A stretch of 64,000 nucleotides of DNA from Anticarsia gemmatalis (GCF_050436995.1 NC_134775.1:8285124-8349123); one strand, 5' to 3'. Counted from the first letter of the stretch, positions 50,998 through 61,600 are shown. A program made the numbers and translations. The notes: a model not told the origin generated them from the sequence alone.

Positions 50998-51927
50998 TTA
51001 CAATTTATTTGATTTTTCAATCCAACTATTCTCAGAAGGAGGCAAACCCAACCATTTCACGAAGACTTTATTTCCTTTACGTCTTAGAATTTTCTCCACT
51101 AGATAGATATCGGGATGTTTCGTTCTTTGAAGCTCTTGCGCATAAAATGCACCTAAGATAGGTCGACCTCGAATTGTATCTTCAATTAAATATGTGATAG
51201 GCGTAGTACTTTGAATCTTTTTTATTTTAAATATTTCTGTTGACCAATTGGGTGTATATCCTTTTTCAAAAGTGCCCTTGTACTTACTAATACGTACATA
51301 ATCGTCTACTTTAAACTTACATTTCATACTTTTCACGTTTTTTGACAAACCTATATATCTTTCCAGTAGGCATTTTTTATTTTTATTATCTACATCTGCA
51401 GGCATTTGATCAATTGTTCTATGTTTAGTATGATTATATTTATAGATAACATTATCAAGAGTATTATCTATCCATTTATAGTTTCCTTTTAAACTAAATT
51501 CTTTATACAGTTTGGATTTCAGGGTACGGATAAACCTCTCAACTATTGAAGCCTTTTTTGTTGAAAATGTTGAATAATGATTAATATGATATGTTATCAT
51601 AAGATTTTGAAATGTATTGTTATAAAATTCAGTCCCATGATCCGTTTGCAGATTTTTAGGCACACGTCCTTTGTTTAACAACATCTTTAAAGTGTTACTT
51701 ATAACATCTTTGTTTTTCGATTTCAAAGGAAAAGCCCATGCGTATTTCGAAAATGTATCAATAACAGCAAGAATAAATGTAAAATTTTTGTTTTCCTTAG
51801 AAATTGATTGCATGTCAATTAATTCCGCTTGCCATAGATCGTCTATATCTTTCATGATAACGTGTCTTCGTGAACAGTTCACTCTTGCATTTTTATGAAT
51901 TTCGTTGACCACATCGGCTTTACTCAT
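50998..51927 (-). CDS. Polinton retroviral-like integrase with chromodomain
   Basis: An intact 309-aa frame for the integrase that inserts the element. The DDE triad is visible as Asp38 (WQAELIDMQ), Asp96 (LQTDHGTEF) and Glu130 (KKASIVERFIR). A C-terminal region (about 205-255) precedes a chromodomain from about residue 270 (IYLVEKILRRKGNKVFVKWL, then SENSWI), which probably steers integration to modified chromatin. The N-terminal zinc-binding region is short or missing, so the start may be internal. The spacing to the next gene upstream is about 80 bp. Confidence 0.85.
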   Translation of the reverse strand: MSKADVVNEIHKNARVNCSRRHVIMKDIDDLWQAELIDMQSISKENKNFTFILAVIDTFSKYAWAFPLKSKNKDVISNTLKMLLNKGRVPKNLQTDHGTEFYNNTFQNLMITYHINHYSTFSTKKASIVERFIRTLKSKLYKEFSLKGNYKWIDNTLDNVIYKYNHTKHRTIDQMPADVDNKNKKCLLERYIGLSKNVKSMKCKFKVDDYVRISKYKGTFEKGYTPNWSTEIFKIKKIQSTTPITYLIEDTIRGRPILGAFYAQELQRTKHPDIYLVEKILRRKGNKVFVKWLGLPPSENSWIEKSNKL

Positions 51928-52007
51928 GTTTCTTTTTGTCTCAGTTTAATTATGCCTCTACGCAAATTCTATGTAATACTGAATAAACGCCACATTATTT
52001 TTACTAT

Positions 52008-52907
52008 TTATTCTTTAATAATACCAGCTTCCTTTAATTCTTCGATTATTGATAAAATTTCGTTATCGTGATTTGAATTGCCAGCATCTCTTGACGCTAC
52101 TAATAATTGCAATCTCTCAACCAATTCATTAGGGTCATCCCAATATACTAGCTTTGGTAAGTTTCCTCCAAATTTAGTGGAAACTTTGTCATTGAATATT
52201 TCTGAAAACAATGGCCTGATGATTGCACGGTATTTTGTTCCTTTATCACCTCTTATTTGACCATTAGGATTAAAGTCTCTATTATGCGCATTTGTAAAAT
52301 GTAGCATATCCTTATAGACAAGTTTGTCCTTGTCAGATATTAATTTTAAATCAGGTTTTCTTCGAAGTAACAGTTCTTTTAGTCCAGGGGTTAAATTATA
52401 GGCTCTGTCACCGATTTTAACTAAAATGACATTATCCCTATTCAAGTTGTCTATTTTAGAAAAGGATACTGATAAATTACCCATCCATAATCTCTTATTT
52501 TCACTTCTTATCCCAAACGGTATATTTACACCATCATAAATGTCATGGATATCATAACCTTCCAATGATATTTCTAGGCCATCTGGTAATTCAACTTTGG
52601 GTGACTTTTCAGCTGGTTGTTCAGAATCTTGGTTTGGGTTATAACTGTTCTCAAACATTGCATTTGAGCTAGTGTTGATGTCATCAGATTCAGTGTTTTT
52701 AGTATTGTTGAGAGATGTGTTTGCCACATTCGTATTCTTCATAATGGGTGTATTCGAGTCAACTAGCATTTTAAGAGGATCAACGACAGGTTTTAGCATT
52801 TTATCAAGTGATAAGTTCATGGTATATTCCTGAGTTTTCATTTGTTTTATTTTATTCTTTATGGAGTCTACGGACTTCATTATTTCTATTTTAATATCTT
52901 TATCCAT
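52008..52907 (-). CDS. Conserved Polinton protein (DUF8207-like), unknown role
   Basis: An intact 299-aa frame. The N-terminal third is a Lys-rich helical and Asn/Ser-rich segment. The conserved C-terminal half reads RLWMGNLSVSFSKIDNLN, VILVKIGDRAYNLTPGLKEL, LPKLVYWDDPNELVERLQLL, VASRDAG and EILSIIEELKEAGII. I associate this ending with proteins found beside integrase and ATPase genes in insect Polintons. The domain number is from memory. A particle or core-protein role is plausible but unshown. Confidence 0.65.
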   Translation of the reverse strand: MDKDIKIEIMKSVDSIKNKIKQMKTQEYTMNLSLDKMLKPVVDPLKMLVDSNTPIMKNTNVANTSLNNTKNTESDDINTSSNAMFENSYNPNQDSEQPAEKSPKVELPDGLEISLEGYDIHDIYDGVNIPFGIRSENKRLWMGNLSVSFSKIDNLNRDNVILVKIGDRAYNLTPGLKELLLRRKPDLKLISDKDKLVYKDMLHFTNAHNRDFNPNGQIRGDKGTKYRAIIRPLFSEIFNDKVSTKFGGNLPKLVYWDDPNELVERLQLLVASRDAGNSNHDNEILSIIEELKEAGIIKE

Positions 52908-52980
52908 CTTACATTAAATGACCGCATTCACATGAAGAAGAACTAATACTAATTTACTTTGTATGTTATTCACAATTATA

Positions 52981-53788
52981 TCAGTTTGTATCATCAACTC
53001 CATCAAATTTAAAAAATATATCAATTTTTTTTCTGTATCTGCCATTATTTAATGAACATTCTTTGTTAATAAGTATGAAATTGTAACGATTACTCCAAAC
53101 TCTTTTACAAATATCTTTAAATTGGTTCCAATTTAAATCAGGGCTGACATGTTCCTCATAAATATGTTTTAAGTTCACATCATCTTGTTTAAATACTATA
53201 AGAAAATTTGCATTATCACGTAACAATTGCTTCGGGATTTTGGAATAAGTTTGAGATAAATAGAAACAATCGATTTGTTTATGTTAGTCCCATACAGAAA
53301 TAATTACGGATATTTGTCTGCTTCTCAGTTGCAACGTCATCAAAAATAAAAATAGAATTTGTTAAAGCTTCACTTGGAGCCATAACATCTTTATCATCAT
53401 TAAATTCATAGAATTTAATCTGCGGAATTCTTCTTATTACTTCACTCAAAAAGCGATATTTTGGTTGAAAAGAGGTTTTAGAGTAAAGATATATATTTTT
53501 GAATTTCAGTCCATTTTCGTGTAGCACTAAACTGATCATAACATTTGTTTTTCCACAGTTAGATGGCCCACATATTATACAACGTATTGTATTTGGTAAT
53601 AAAGGGCTATGCTTTACGTGGTGAGGAGAGTCACTAAAGCTTATATTATTAACATTCAGGGATATGGGCTGCTTGATCAACTTCATCTTGCCTATTAATA
53701 TTATCACTAATAAACATACCAATATATACCCGCACAAAGTCTTACATTTTATGTTCCTTAAAATCAATATGATATACTGATCGATCAC
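52981..53788 (-). pseudogene. Polinton packaging ATPase (FtsK/HerA, A32-like)
   Basis: The genome-packaging ATPase. It has Walker A (CIICGPSNCGKTNVM), then IRRIPQIKFYEF, and Walker B (NSIFIFDDVATEKQ). A frameshift at about 53275 separates the second part, which continues IDCFYLSQTYSKIPKQLLRD, NANFLIVFKQDD, to a stop at 52981. The true start is probably the Met at about 53687, since the residues before it are hydrophobic and poorly conserved. Confidence 0.8.
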
Positions 53789-53981
53789 TTGATTGCGCGG
53801 ACGTGTTTTTCTATTGTCTTGAAATGAATTTATAAATACAATTACTAATCTAGATCAAACTATTTGCCGCGTCGTAAAAAATTTAAGTGGGACACGAGTG
53901 AATACGTAGAGACTAGTGGATTTATTGTGAGATCATGTACTAAGTTTCCGAATATATATATACAAATGAAAAAGTGTTCCT

Positions 53982-55190
53982 GTGGTAGACATGTCTAACG
54001 CAGGATCTAGCCCGTGCAGGACTCACCCAATTGACCCAAGACCATCGAACTCAGAGGAGCATCTACCTGAGGAAGTCATACCCACACAAGAAGTTCAAAA
54101 ATGGCTCGGATCTATAGATTCATGTATAAGAGAAGTGTGTTCTATAGTATCCGACGGCAAAATGAACTCAGACCAAAAGTTACGTGTCACTAATCTTTGC
54201 CGTAATGTTACCCAGGGGACGGGCCAGATGGCTGTCCTTTACCAAGCCCTTAAACAGAAGACCATCCAAGCGTACTCTACCATTGAACGTTTACGGGAGC
54301 AGCAGAAGGTCTCCAGCACTTTGGAACAAATCCAGGCGGCTGTTGAAGACAAGTTGAAGCCTGTTGAAATGAGCTCGTACGCAAATATGGTCATAAAAGG
54401 TACCAATAACTTCATCCGCCCTGCAAATTTAAGCTCTGTAGTCATTTATCCTAATGATACGACCAAAACAAGTAATGACACTAAGACCCTTGTCCAGAAA
54501 ATAATTTCTCCAGAGGAACTTAAGCTGCAAGTCCGGGAGGTGCGAAAAGTAAAGAACGGTGGAGTCCTTATAAGCACTGAAAATAAAGGCGATATAGAAA
54601 AGTTGCGACATTCGGACAAACTTGTATCTTCGGGACTAAAGGTCGAGGAAGCTACAAAGCGTCGACCAAGGATTGTCGTTATTGGTGTACCTGTAGCACT
54701 TACAGAGAAGGAGGTATTTGAGTGCATATATGAGCAGAACCTGTATGAGAAGCTGCCGAATATTACCCGTGATTCATTTTTATCTACAATAAAATTGAGT
54801 CATAAATCGGGTAAGAAAAACCTAGCCAGCTGTAATTATGTTTTGGAAGTGCCCGCAAATATAAGAAAAATACTAATAACTCAAGGACGCATTTTCATTA
54901 ACTGGACATCTTGCCCCGTGAGAGATTTCACCATAGTAACTAGGTGCTTCAATTGTCAGCAGTACGGCCATGCAGCTAAGTATTGCCGTGAAACTTGCCC
55001 TACTTGCAGCCACTGTGGAGACTCTGGGCATACTTCTAAGGATTGCAGCAAGAAATCTTCTTCCCCCAAGTGTGCGACGTGTAATCGTTTTAAAAGGAAA
55101 TGTGACCATTCAACAGGTGACGTAAATTGCCCAGCACGTAAATACTCAGAGGACAAATATATTAATTCAATAGATTATGAAGGCGCCTAA
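53982..55190 (+). CDS. LINE ORF1 (gag-like, three zinc knuckles)
   Basis: A 402-aa RNA-binding protein. The N-terminal half is helical with a short coiled region (about 60-125). The middle (about 140-315) resembles the insect gag-like ORF1 core (RPRIVVIGVPVALTEKEVFE, GRIFINWTSCPVRDFTIVTR). From residue 322 come knuckles CFNCQQYGHAAKYC, CSHCGDSGHTSKDC and a third Cys/His set (CATCNRFKRKC). No interruptions. Confidence 0.85.
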   Translation: MVDMSNAGSSPCRTHPIDPRPSNSEEHLPEEVIPTQEVQKWLGSIDSCIREVCSIVSDGKMNSDQKLRVTNLCRNVTQGTGQMAVLYQALKQKTIQAYSTIERLREQQKVSSTLEQIQAAVEDKLKPVEMSSYANMVIKGTNNFIRPANLSSVVIYPNDTTKTSNDTKTLVQKIISPEELKLQVREVRKVKNGGVLISTENKGDIEKLRHSDKLVSSGLKVEEATKRRPRIVVIGVPVALTEKEVFECIYEQNLYEKLPNITRDSFLSTIKLSHKSGKKNLASCNYVLEVPANIRKILITQGRIFINWTSCPVRDFTIVTRCFNCQQYGHAAKYCRETCPTCSHCGDSGHTSKDCSKKSSSPKCATCNRFKRKCDHSTGDVNCPARKYSEDKYINSIDYEGA

Positions 55191-55264
55191 GAGCGCTACC
55201 TTTAAGATAATTTTAATTCGCACATACTTAAACCGTTAAGTTTATTTTTATTTAATTTTTTCAT

Positions 55265-58219
55265 TTGTTACTAAATTCCATGACTCATCAACTACTTAGT
55301 GACCTAGATAATTTTTCTGTGTCTGAAACTAAAGTTTGTAATGTTGACGAGTGCAAACGTTTATTTCCAGCTGGGAACAAATCTTTCAGCATACTTACAC
55401 AAAATATTCGCAGCATAAATCGAAACATTAATGGCTTTGAAGTGTTGTTACATAATCTTGACATAAGCTGTGACCTTATTGTTTTGACGGAATGTTGGTT
55501 GTCTAATCAAACAGTCAACTTACCAGTTCTTAACGGATATAACTCATATAAAACCGAAAGAAACATTAACCAAAACGACGGAGTCGTAGTTTATGTAAAA
55601 AATAATTTAAAAACAACCATAGAGGAACCATTGTTCCACGACTCTAACTGCTTATTAGTTAAAGTTGATGCCGATACAGTAGTATTGGCCATCTATAGAC
55701 CTCCTTCACTAAGTATTGAAAAATTCCTGGAATCACTTGAAATAAACTTAAATAAATTAACAGCCTTCAAAAACATTAAACTAACAGGCGATATTAACAT
55801 TAATATATCCATAACCAAAACTGATACCAATGCCCATAATTATCTAAACATATGTTCGTTTCACGGACTTTTACCTGCGCATCAATACCCTACACACCAA
55901 AGTGGTTCATGTTTAGACCATTTTATTATAAAATCAGGTAAGCCATCATTAACCTTAGTTATTAACTCTTCAATAACCGATCATCAAGCAGTCTTACTAA
56001 CACTACAAATACAATTACCTAAGAAAAACTGCACGCTTAGCTATAATAAAGTACATTACACTAACCTTGAGAATGACATTCACAACATTAATTTTGACCC
56101 AATTTATAACTGCTGTGATGCCAATACATCGCTTAATTATTTTATACAGTCGGTACAAAGTGCAATAGTAAAAAACACTTACACTGTAAATTTGCCTAGA
56201 AAGTATAATAATATTAAGCCTTGGATCACACCCGGCCTTGTCCGTTGTATTAGACACAGAGACAAACTGCACATAAAATCAAAACTTGCTCCCAATAATG
56301 AAAATATTTCATTAATATATAAAAGGTATCGAAATTTTTGCAATAAACTTCTGAAAAAAAATAAAATTCAATATGACAGACGGGAACTGCAAGCGGCAGG
56401 AAATAACAGTAAACTTGTTTGGAAATTCATCAAATCTAACACCATGAGAACAAAAATTTTAGAACCGCCGCTTGATCTTCTTTCCGCAGATACGGGCCCC
56501 TTACAAGCAATAAATAATGTTAACAGTTTTTTCAGTAACATTGGAAAAAACTTAGCAGAAAGTACTTTCAGTTCAAATAGTTTCATCTCTCATAACGCCA
56601 CTACTTCATCCCACAGAACGGTAAATTCATTTGTTTTATTAAATACTGACATCGAGGAAGTAATTAGAATAATTTCTGAGTTAAAAGATACTTGTGCTAT
56701 TGGCTGGGATAACATTTCTAACACACTGCTTAAAAGATTTAAGAATATTCTTGCCCCTCCACTAACTCATATTTTCCAGCTTTGTTTGACTCAAGGTATA
56801 TTTCCTAGTTTATTAAAGAAAGCTGTAGTCACTCCTGTTTTCAAATCTGGAGACAAATGCAGTGTTAACAACTATAGACCCGTATCAGTTTTAACAGGAC
56901 TCTCAAAGATTTTGGAAAAAATCATAAACAGTCGGTTAATAAAATACCTTGAGGATAACAAACTTCTTTCGGAAAGTCAATACGGTTTTAGGCCTAAACG
57001 ATCTACAAGCCAGGCAGTACACCAGGTGACTGATTATTTAGTTACTAACCTGGATAATGGCATGCACACCATTGGGATTTTTCTAGACCTAGCTAAAGCT
57101 TTCGACACTATTTCTTGTCCCTTGCTTTTGCACAAGCTTGAATCACTAGGAATAAGAGGAATTCAATTGAAATTATTTTCCGACTATCTCAGTGAGCGCT
57201 ATCAACGAGTAAAAATAGGACAGTATACAAGCTCGGAACTACAAAATAGTTGCTATGGTATCCCTCAAGGTAGTATCTTAGGTCCTACTTTATTTTTAAT
57301 ATATATAAACGACCTTTGTAATTTGAAACTACATAAAGGTGTCATAATGTCATACGCTGATGACACGGCCTTGCTGTTTTCGGCAACAACACAGGATGAC
57401 GTCTACGAATACGCTCAGAAGGGTTTTAATGTCGTATCTAACTGGCTTAGGGAACATATATTAACGCTTAATATCGATAAAACGAAGTATATTTCATTTA
57501 AAATGAGAAATACTAACATGCCGCTTACTAATCATAACATTTACGCACATACTTGCTCGCTAACAAACGCCGACGCTGCATACACCTGTCCCACATTAGC
57601 TGTAACTAACAATATAAAATATCTAGGTGTCACGATTGACACAAACTTAAACTTCCGTAAACATATTGATTTACTGTGCACGAGAGTGCGTAAATTGATA
57701 TATATTTTCAAGAGTTTACGTAACATTGCTGATTATAAATTAATTAGACAAGTATATTTGGCTTTGTGTCAGTCCATACTTACGTACTGTATTACGTCCT
57801 GGGGTGGTGCTGCTAAATCTATCCTACCCCCACTAGAACGCTCACAAAGAGCAGTTCTAAAGGTAGCTACTTTCCGCCCTTTTAGGTTCCCTACACACCA
57901 GCTTTACTCAGCATGTAATGTATTAACTGTACGACAATTATTTATAGTAAACACTATTCTTCATCAGCATTCTCTACTTCCTTTTGACCCTGGTCTTGCA
58001 GACAAAAGGAGGTCAGACATTGTTTGCACTCGTCCCCAAACAAAGCATGCTTTCGTATCCAGATTTTACATTTTTTTGGGGCCATATCTATATAATAAGT
58101 TAAATAAGGAACTACACATTTATAACTTTACATCTAAAAAAGTTAGAAAAATTTTGTCTGAATACTTAGGACAATACGACTACTCAGATACAGAAAAATT
58201 ACTAGACATTGTACAGTAA
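55265..58219 (+). CDS. LINE ORF2 (endonuclease and reverse transcriptase)
   Basis: An intact 984-aa frame. Endonuclease, about residues 40-260: FSILTQNIRSINRN (catalytic Asn), IVLTECWLSNQ (Glu), VVLAIYRPP, KLTGDININIS, and SSITDHQAVLLT (TDH in place of SDH). RT, about 480-760: VSVLTGLSKILEKIIN, SQYGFRPKRSTSQAV, FLDLAKAFDTISC, CYGIPQGSILGPTLFLIYIN, and SYADDTALLFSA with YADD at residues 697-700. The C-terminal end is typical of this group (FYIFLGPYLYNKLNKELH). I see no disabling change. Confidence 0.88.
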   Translation: MLLNSMTHQLLSDLDNFSVSETKVCNVDECKRLFPAGNKSFSILTQNIRSINRNINGFEVLLHNLDISCDLIVLTECWLSNQTVNLPVLNGYNSYKTERNINQNDGVVVYVKNNLKTTIEEPLFHDSNCLLVKVDADTVVLAIYRPPSLSIEKFLESLEINLNKLTAFKNIKLTGDININISITKTDTNAHNYLNICSFHGLLPAHQYPTHQSGSCLDHFIIKSGKPSLTLVINSSITDHQAVLLTLQIQLPKKNCTLSYNKVHYTNLENDIHNINFDPIYNCCDANTSLNYFIQSVQSAIVKNTYTVNLPRKYNNIKPWITPGLVRCIRHRDKLHIKSKLAPNNENISLIYKRYRNFCNKLLKKNKIQYDRRELQAAGNNSKLVWKFIKSNTMRTKILEPPLDLLSADTGPLQAINNVNSFFSNIGKNLAESTFSSNSFISHNATTSSHRTVNSFVLLNTDIEEVIRIISELKDTCAIGWDNISNTLLKRFKNILAPPLTHIFQLCLTQGIFPSLLKKAVVTPVFKSGDKCSVNNYRPVSVLTGLSKILEKIINSRLIKYLEDNKLLSESQYGFRPKRSTSQAVHQVTDYLVTNLDNGMHTIGIFLDLAKAFDTISCPLLLHKLESLGIRGIQLKLFSDYLSERYQRVKIGQYTSSELQNSCYGIPQGSILGPTLFLIYINDLCNLKLHKGVIMSYADDTALLFSATTQDDVYEYAQKGFNVVSNWLREHILTLNIDKTKYISFKMRNTNMPLTNHNIYAHTCSLTNADAAYTCPTLAVTNNIKYLGVTIDTNLNFRKHIDLLCTRVRKLIYIFKSLRNIADYKLIRQVYLALCQSILTYCITSWGGAAKSILPPLERSQRAVLKVATFRPFRFPTHQLYSACNVLTVRQLFIVNTILHQHSLLPFDPGLADKRRSDIVCTRPQTKHAFVSRFYIFLGPYLYNKLNKELHIYNFTSKKVRKILSEYLGQYDYSDTEKLLDIVQ

Positions 58220-58794
58220 AACCATTGAATACTGTTAGTTTTAAAATCTACACCTAGTTTATAGTTTACCACTGTATATAACTAACTTTTTGTATTGTAA
58301 TCTAGGCAAATAACCAAAATAATGTCGAATAAAATTTCTTTCAAAGTCGCGTCTAGTGAAGTCCTGTAACACAGGTTTTTTTAAAACCTAGCTCAGGTCG
58401 GTCACAATTAATTATATTTAGAATTAATAATATTGTATCTCCAGCGCATGTTATAAGTATAATTATTCCGTTCACTAACAATTAAAATAGTCTTTCTTAC
58501 TAACTCTCTTATATACTGTATAAAACTCAAATGTAACATTATACTATGTAACATTATAATAAGTTTGGAGCCAATAAATAAAAATTTATTAAATTTAATA
58601 TTCTTTATCCCCTCAATAACATTGTGAGGTAATTAAGTAAATTACTCGTAAGGTGATTCCATAAAAATATAAATAAAATCAAAATTCTGAGTAAAATATG
58701 TTCTTTATTAAGCTTACAAAAATCATTACAAAATTTTGTTTATAAAATCGTGGCATACATCGTACAAATATAATATTTATTATTCTAACATATG
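58220..58794. other. LINE 3' UTR and Polinton intergenic sequence
   Basis: 58220-58610 is the LINE 3' UTR, ending in the AATAAATAAA-type tail. 58611-58794 is A/T-rich Polinton sequence downstream of the polymerase stop at 58795. No additional gene. Confidence 0.6.
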
Positions 58795-60217
58795 CGGTCA
58801 CAATGACCCCAAGATAAAGTGTCTATTTGATTAGTTTGAACAAGTCTTTTATCATCTATTCTATTTAAAATTACTTTATTAACTTCCTGCGAATACAATA
58901 CATGTTTGCTGGATTTTATCATATTCATCTTACATTGTAAAGTAATATTCTTAAATAAAACTCTCTTATAATAAGTAATCTTATATTTTCAAACGTTTTG
59001 TGACAGGCTTTGATACTCCTTTGGCTTTATTAATCTGCGTTTTTATTGACTTAATACAATAGAGTTTTGCTCTCAAACCTGTGAATTCAGTTATTACATC
59101 GCCACCTAATTCATCTTTAAACAAGCCGGGAATTTTATTATTTACCTTTGGAATACCGTAAGGATTATTAAAATCAAAGTTACTAGTATCAAATTTTAAT
59201 ATATTTTCTTTCAAATCCTTATAAAAGTTTTGCGTATGTGTAAAGTATAATAAACTGTCAGTATCAGTATAACATAGTTTAACATTTTCACCGTATTTAT
59301 TTTTAATGAAATCATAATGAAAATTATACATATGTTGTTTAGCATATTCTAATACAGCAAAACCAACGTAGATAGGTCTATCTAAAACAAGTTTTTCGGG
59401 ATTCAATTGAACTGCAAGAAAGTCTTCACTAAATATACAGATACTTTTTAAGTTTGGTTTAGCAATTAGTTTTTCTGCACCTATTGTTTTATTTGTTCTA
59501 TTCTTATTATCATTCCACTTAGTCACCAATTTAACATCAACTTGTTTTCGTTTATTTTCTACAGTTTTTCCAAATATTGAATTATTCAGAAGTTTAAAGA
59601 AATCCCTTTCAAAAGATGTCTTTGCTGCTTGACGCAATTGAGTATTTAAGTCTATATACTTTTTTAAAAAGTTTTCTTGTTTAAATTGCAGTATGCGATG
59701 AATTTTTTTCAATACAAGACCATTTTTAATACATTCTTTTAAATGAATATAATGTATTACATATTTATACTTGGCATATAAGTTCGCTATTAACTTTTCT
59801 GTCTTTCCTCCTATGGGTATGAACGTTGAACGAACGTATGGTATGAACTTTTCTGGAGCGAAAGACAAATCACTGTGTAAATTATGTAAGTGTTCGGGAT
59901 ACATTAGATCAACTTCTAAAATGTAGCCGTACTCAGCATCATCAGGGGTGTCAAATAGACGAAATGTTAATATTTCAGGGCTTGTCAAAAATTTAAAATC
60001 TGATATTGGTAATTTTCTAGTCATTGCATATCCATAAAGATTGTTACAGTCAAGATATACTAAAAATGTTGATGGTTTAGAATCATCAAAATGAGGGATA
60101 TAAATATTATTGGCTTTAGCATATCGGTGGGAACATTGTGCTAATCCACCACGTATTCCTTTTTCTGTCATATTATAAATGTCTAAATCATGAATCAATT
60201 CTAATTGAACGCCAGTG
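58795..60217 (-). pseudogene. Polinton protein-primed DNA polymerase B, C-terminal part
   Basis: The replicative polymerase of the element. Polymerase motifs are intact: STFLVYLDCNNLYGYAM (motif A), RDFFKLLNNSIFGKTVEN (motif B), KLCYTDTDSLLYF (motif C). The 405-aa frame ends at a TAA at 58981-58983. A one-base shift there leads to a further coding stretch (KHVLYSQEVNKVILNRIDDK, TLSWGHCD) to a stop at 58795-58797, matching the usual C-terminal tail. The 5' two thirds, including the exonuclease, are missing beyond 60217, where LINE sequence begins. Confidence 0.85.
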
Positions 60218-60229
60218 TAAAGGAGCTGG

Positions 60230-60899
60230 GAAAAAAACTAGATGATCTTGCGGATACAGTAGATTTTTATGCTGAGCAGTTTCAACAAATGCAGGAGTTT
60301 AAAAAACTGTAGAAAACAAGATGAAAGCTATGGAACAGAGGAATGTGTACTTAGAGAAATGCAATAGTGCGCTGGAAGAAAGGGCGAATGACTTGGAAAA
60401 AATAGACAAAGAAAAAAACATAGAAATAGCTTGTTTAATGAAGAACAAAGATGATGAGAATGTGAAGGAAGTGGTCAAAGAAGTCGCGGTGAAGCTTTGC
60501 TTGAATCCAGATGATATCGAGAGTGCTGAGAGGTTGAGTTCATCGAATAAACCTAAGACGGGGGGAGAACGACCCCGCCCGATCATAGTTAAACTGCGAT
60601 CGAAGCAAGCCCGCGATCAATGGCTGCAGAAGCGAAAGATCAAGTTAATGAATGGCGATATATATTGCAATGATAACAGGATGCCTATAAACATAAATGA
60701 AGACCTAACTAAAACGACGAAATTATTGTTCTGGGAAGCAAGAAGCCAATTAAAGCATCAATTCAAATTTATATGGATTCAAAACTCGAACATATTAGTT
60801 AAGAAAGATGAGAAGGAAAAGATTATCCGCATAAAGAGTGAAAACGACATCAAGAAATTGCTTGTTGATAGTAAAAGCTCGAGCTCACCAACCAAGTAA
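60230..60899 (+). pseudogene. LINE ORF1 with coiled coil and RRM-like domain
   Basis: The first ~30 residues (ELGKKLDDLADTVDFYAEQF) are in a different frame from the 192-aa stretch beginning at 60321. That part has a coiled coil (LEERANDLEKIDKEKN), then a conserved RNA-binding fold (RPRPIIVKLRSKQARDQWLQ, QLKHQFKFIWIQNSNILVKK) as found in L1/CR1 ORF1 and baculovirus FP-like proteins. It ends SSSSPTK at a TAA (60897-60899). Confidence 0.7.
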
Positions 60900-61034
60900 A
60901 CAAACATATTGCGTCGTGTTACACTAGGTGATTTCCAATATCTACAAAATTCGATAACCAAACTACAGGATTAGACCATAACGACGTTTTATTTACAAAG
61001 TATGAAGACCTGAATACCTGGTCACAACATTTAT

Positions 61035-61386
61035 CAAACAAATACCTCAACATTGTTCATTTAAATATCCGATCTTTGCGAAAACAATATAATCAACTAC
61101 TTGTATTATTAAACCAATGCATCTCTAACAGAAAACTAAGTGTCATAATTCTAACAGAAGTCAACATAAAGAGCGAAGAAGTACCACTATATAAAATTCC
61201 GGGCTATGCAGTATATCCGAAAATGAGAGATATAAGAAGAGGCGGTGGAATACTCATCTATGTGAAAGAAGATCTACAATTTACTACAAAAGTACCACAG
61301 ATACAACTAAAAACTACAGAGTTAAAATACGGCAAACTAAAAGAAGGAGAGAGGACTTTACACATACTAGCTTTATATAGACCCCC
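61035..61386 (+). pseudogene. LINE endonuclease N-terminal fragment
   Basis: Begins NIVHLNIRSLRKQYNQL, then VIILTEVNIKSEEVPLYKIP, GGILIYVKEDLQF, and LHILALYRPP. This is the first half of an APE-type endonuclease with the catalytic N and E blocks. The frame enters the BEL LTR at 61387. The rest of ORF2 is not in the window on this side. Confidence 0.75.
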
Positions 61387-61579
61387 TGTCTAAGCGTATA
61401 GCAACAGCGGCGATGCTAAGGTGCATCTATATGTGCCGATGTATAATTGTATACCCTATCGTGTTACAGTCCACTGGTTTTAAGATGTTTTAGTGCAAAA
61501 TAAACTGTCAAAGCGTCCGCACGTCGTTTTACTCAGCAAATCACCAACATTGCAATTAACAACCTTATCGCCGTGAACA
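61387..61579 (+). repeat. BEL/Pao 5' LTR
   Basis: Begins TGTCTAAGCG and ends about CGCCGTGAACA, just before the primer-binding site. It contains the polyadenylation-like GCAAAATAAACTG near 61495. The 3' LTR lies outside the window, so the boundary is inferred from the primer site. Confidence 0.7.
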
Positions 61580-61581
61580 TA

Positions 61582-61600
61582 TGGTCCTTCGAGCCGGATA
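61582..61600 (+). other. BEL/Pao primer-binding site
   Basis: TGGTCCTTCGAGCCGGAT directly after the LTR is the well-known form in insect Pao/BEL elements, complementary to a tRNA 3' end. Confidence 0.75.

Larger units (their letters stand above)
53850..58610 (+). mobile_element. CR1/Jockey-like LINE with both ORFs intact
   Basis: Inserted in the Polinton on the opposite strand. It has a 5' leader (about 53850-53981), ORF1 (53982-55190), a 74-bp spacer, ORF2 (55265-58219) and an A/T-rich 3' UTR ending in AATAAATAAAAATTTATT near 58600. Both ORFs are open from start to stop, unlike all other LINEs in this window. The exact ends and the target duplication could not be fixed. Confidence 0.8.
49227..60217 (-). 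mobile_element. Polinton/Maverick remnant with nested LINE and Harbinger
   Basis: Minus-strand genes in order: protein-primed DNA polymerase B (60217-58795), [LINE 53850-58610], packaging ATPase (53788-52981), a conserved Polinton protein (52907-52008), chromodomain integrase (51927-50998), PLA2-like protein (50923 leftwards). This set is diagnostic of Polintons, large virus-like DNA transposons related to adintoviruses. Capsid and protease genes and both terminal repeats were not found, so it is a partial copy. Frameshifts in the polymerase and ATPase, and the insertions, show it is not functional. Confidence 0.85.
60218..61386 (+). mobile_element. LINE fragment: ORF1 and start of endonuclease
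   Basis: A LINE piece lying between the truncated Polinton polymerase and the BEL/Pao LTR. It holds ORF1 (60230-60899) and the beginning of ORF2 (about 61035-61386). It is cut at its 3' side exactly where the BEL LTR begins. Confidence 0.7.
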
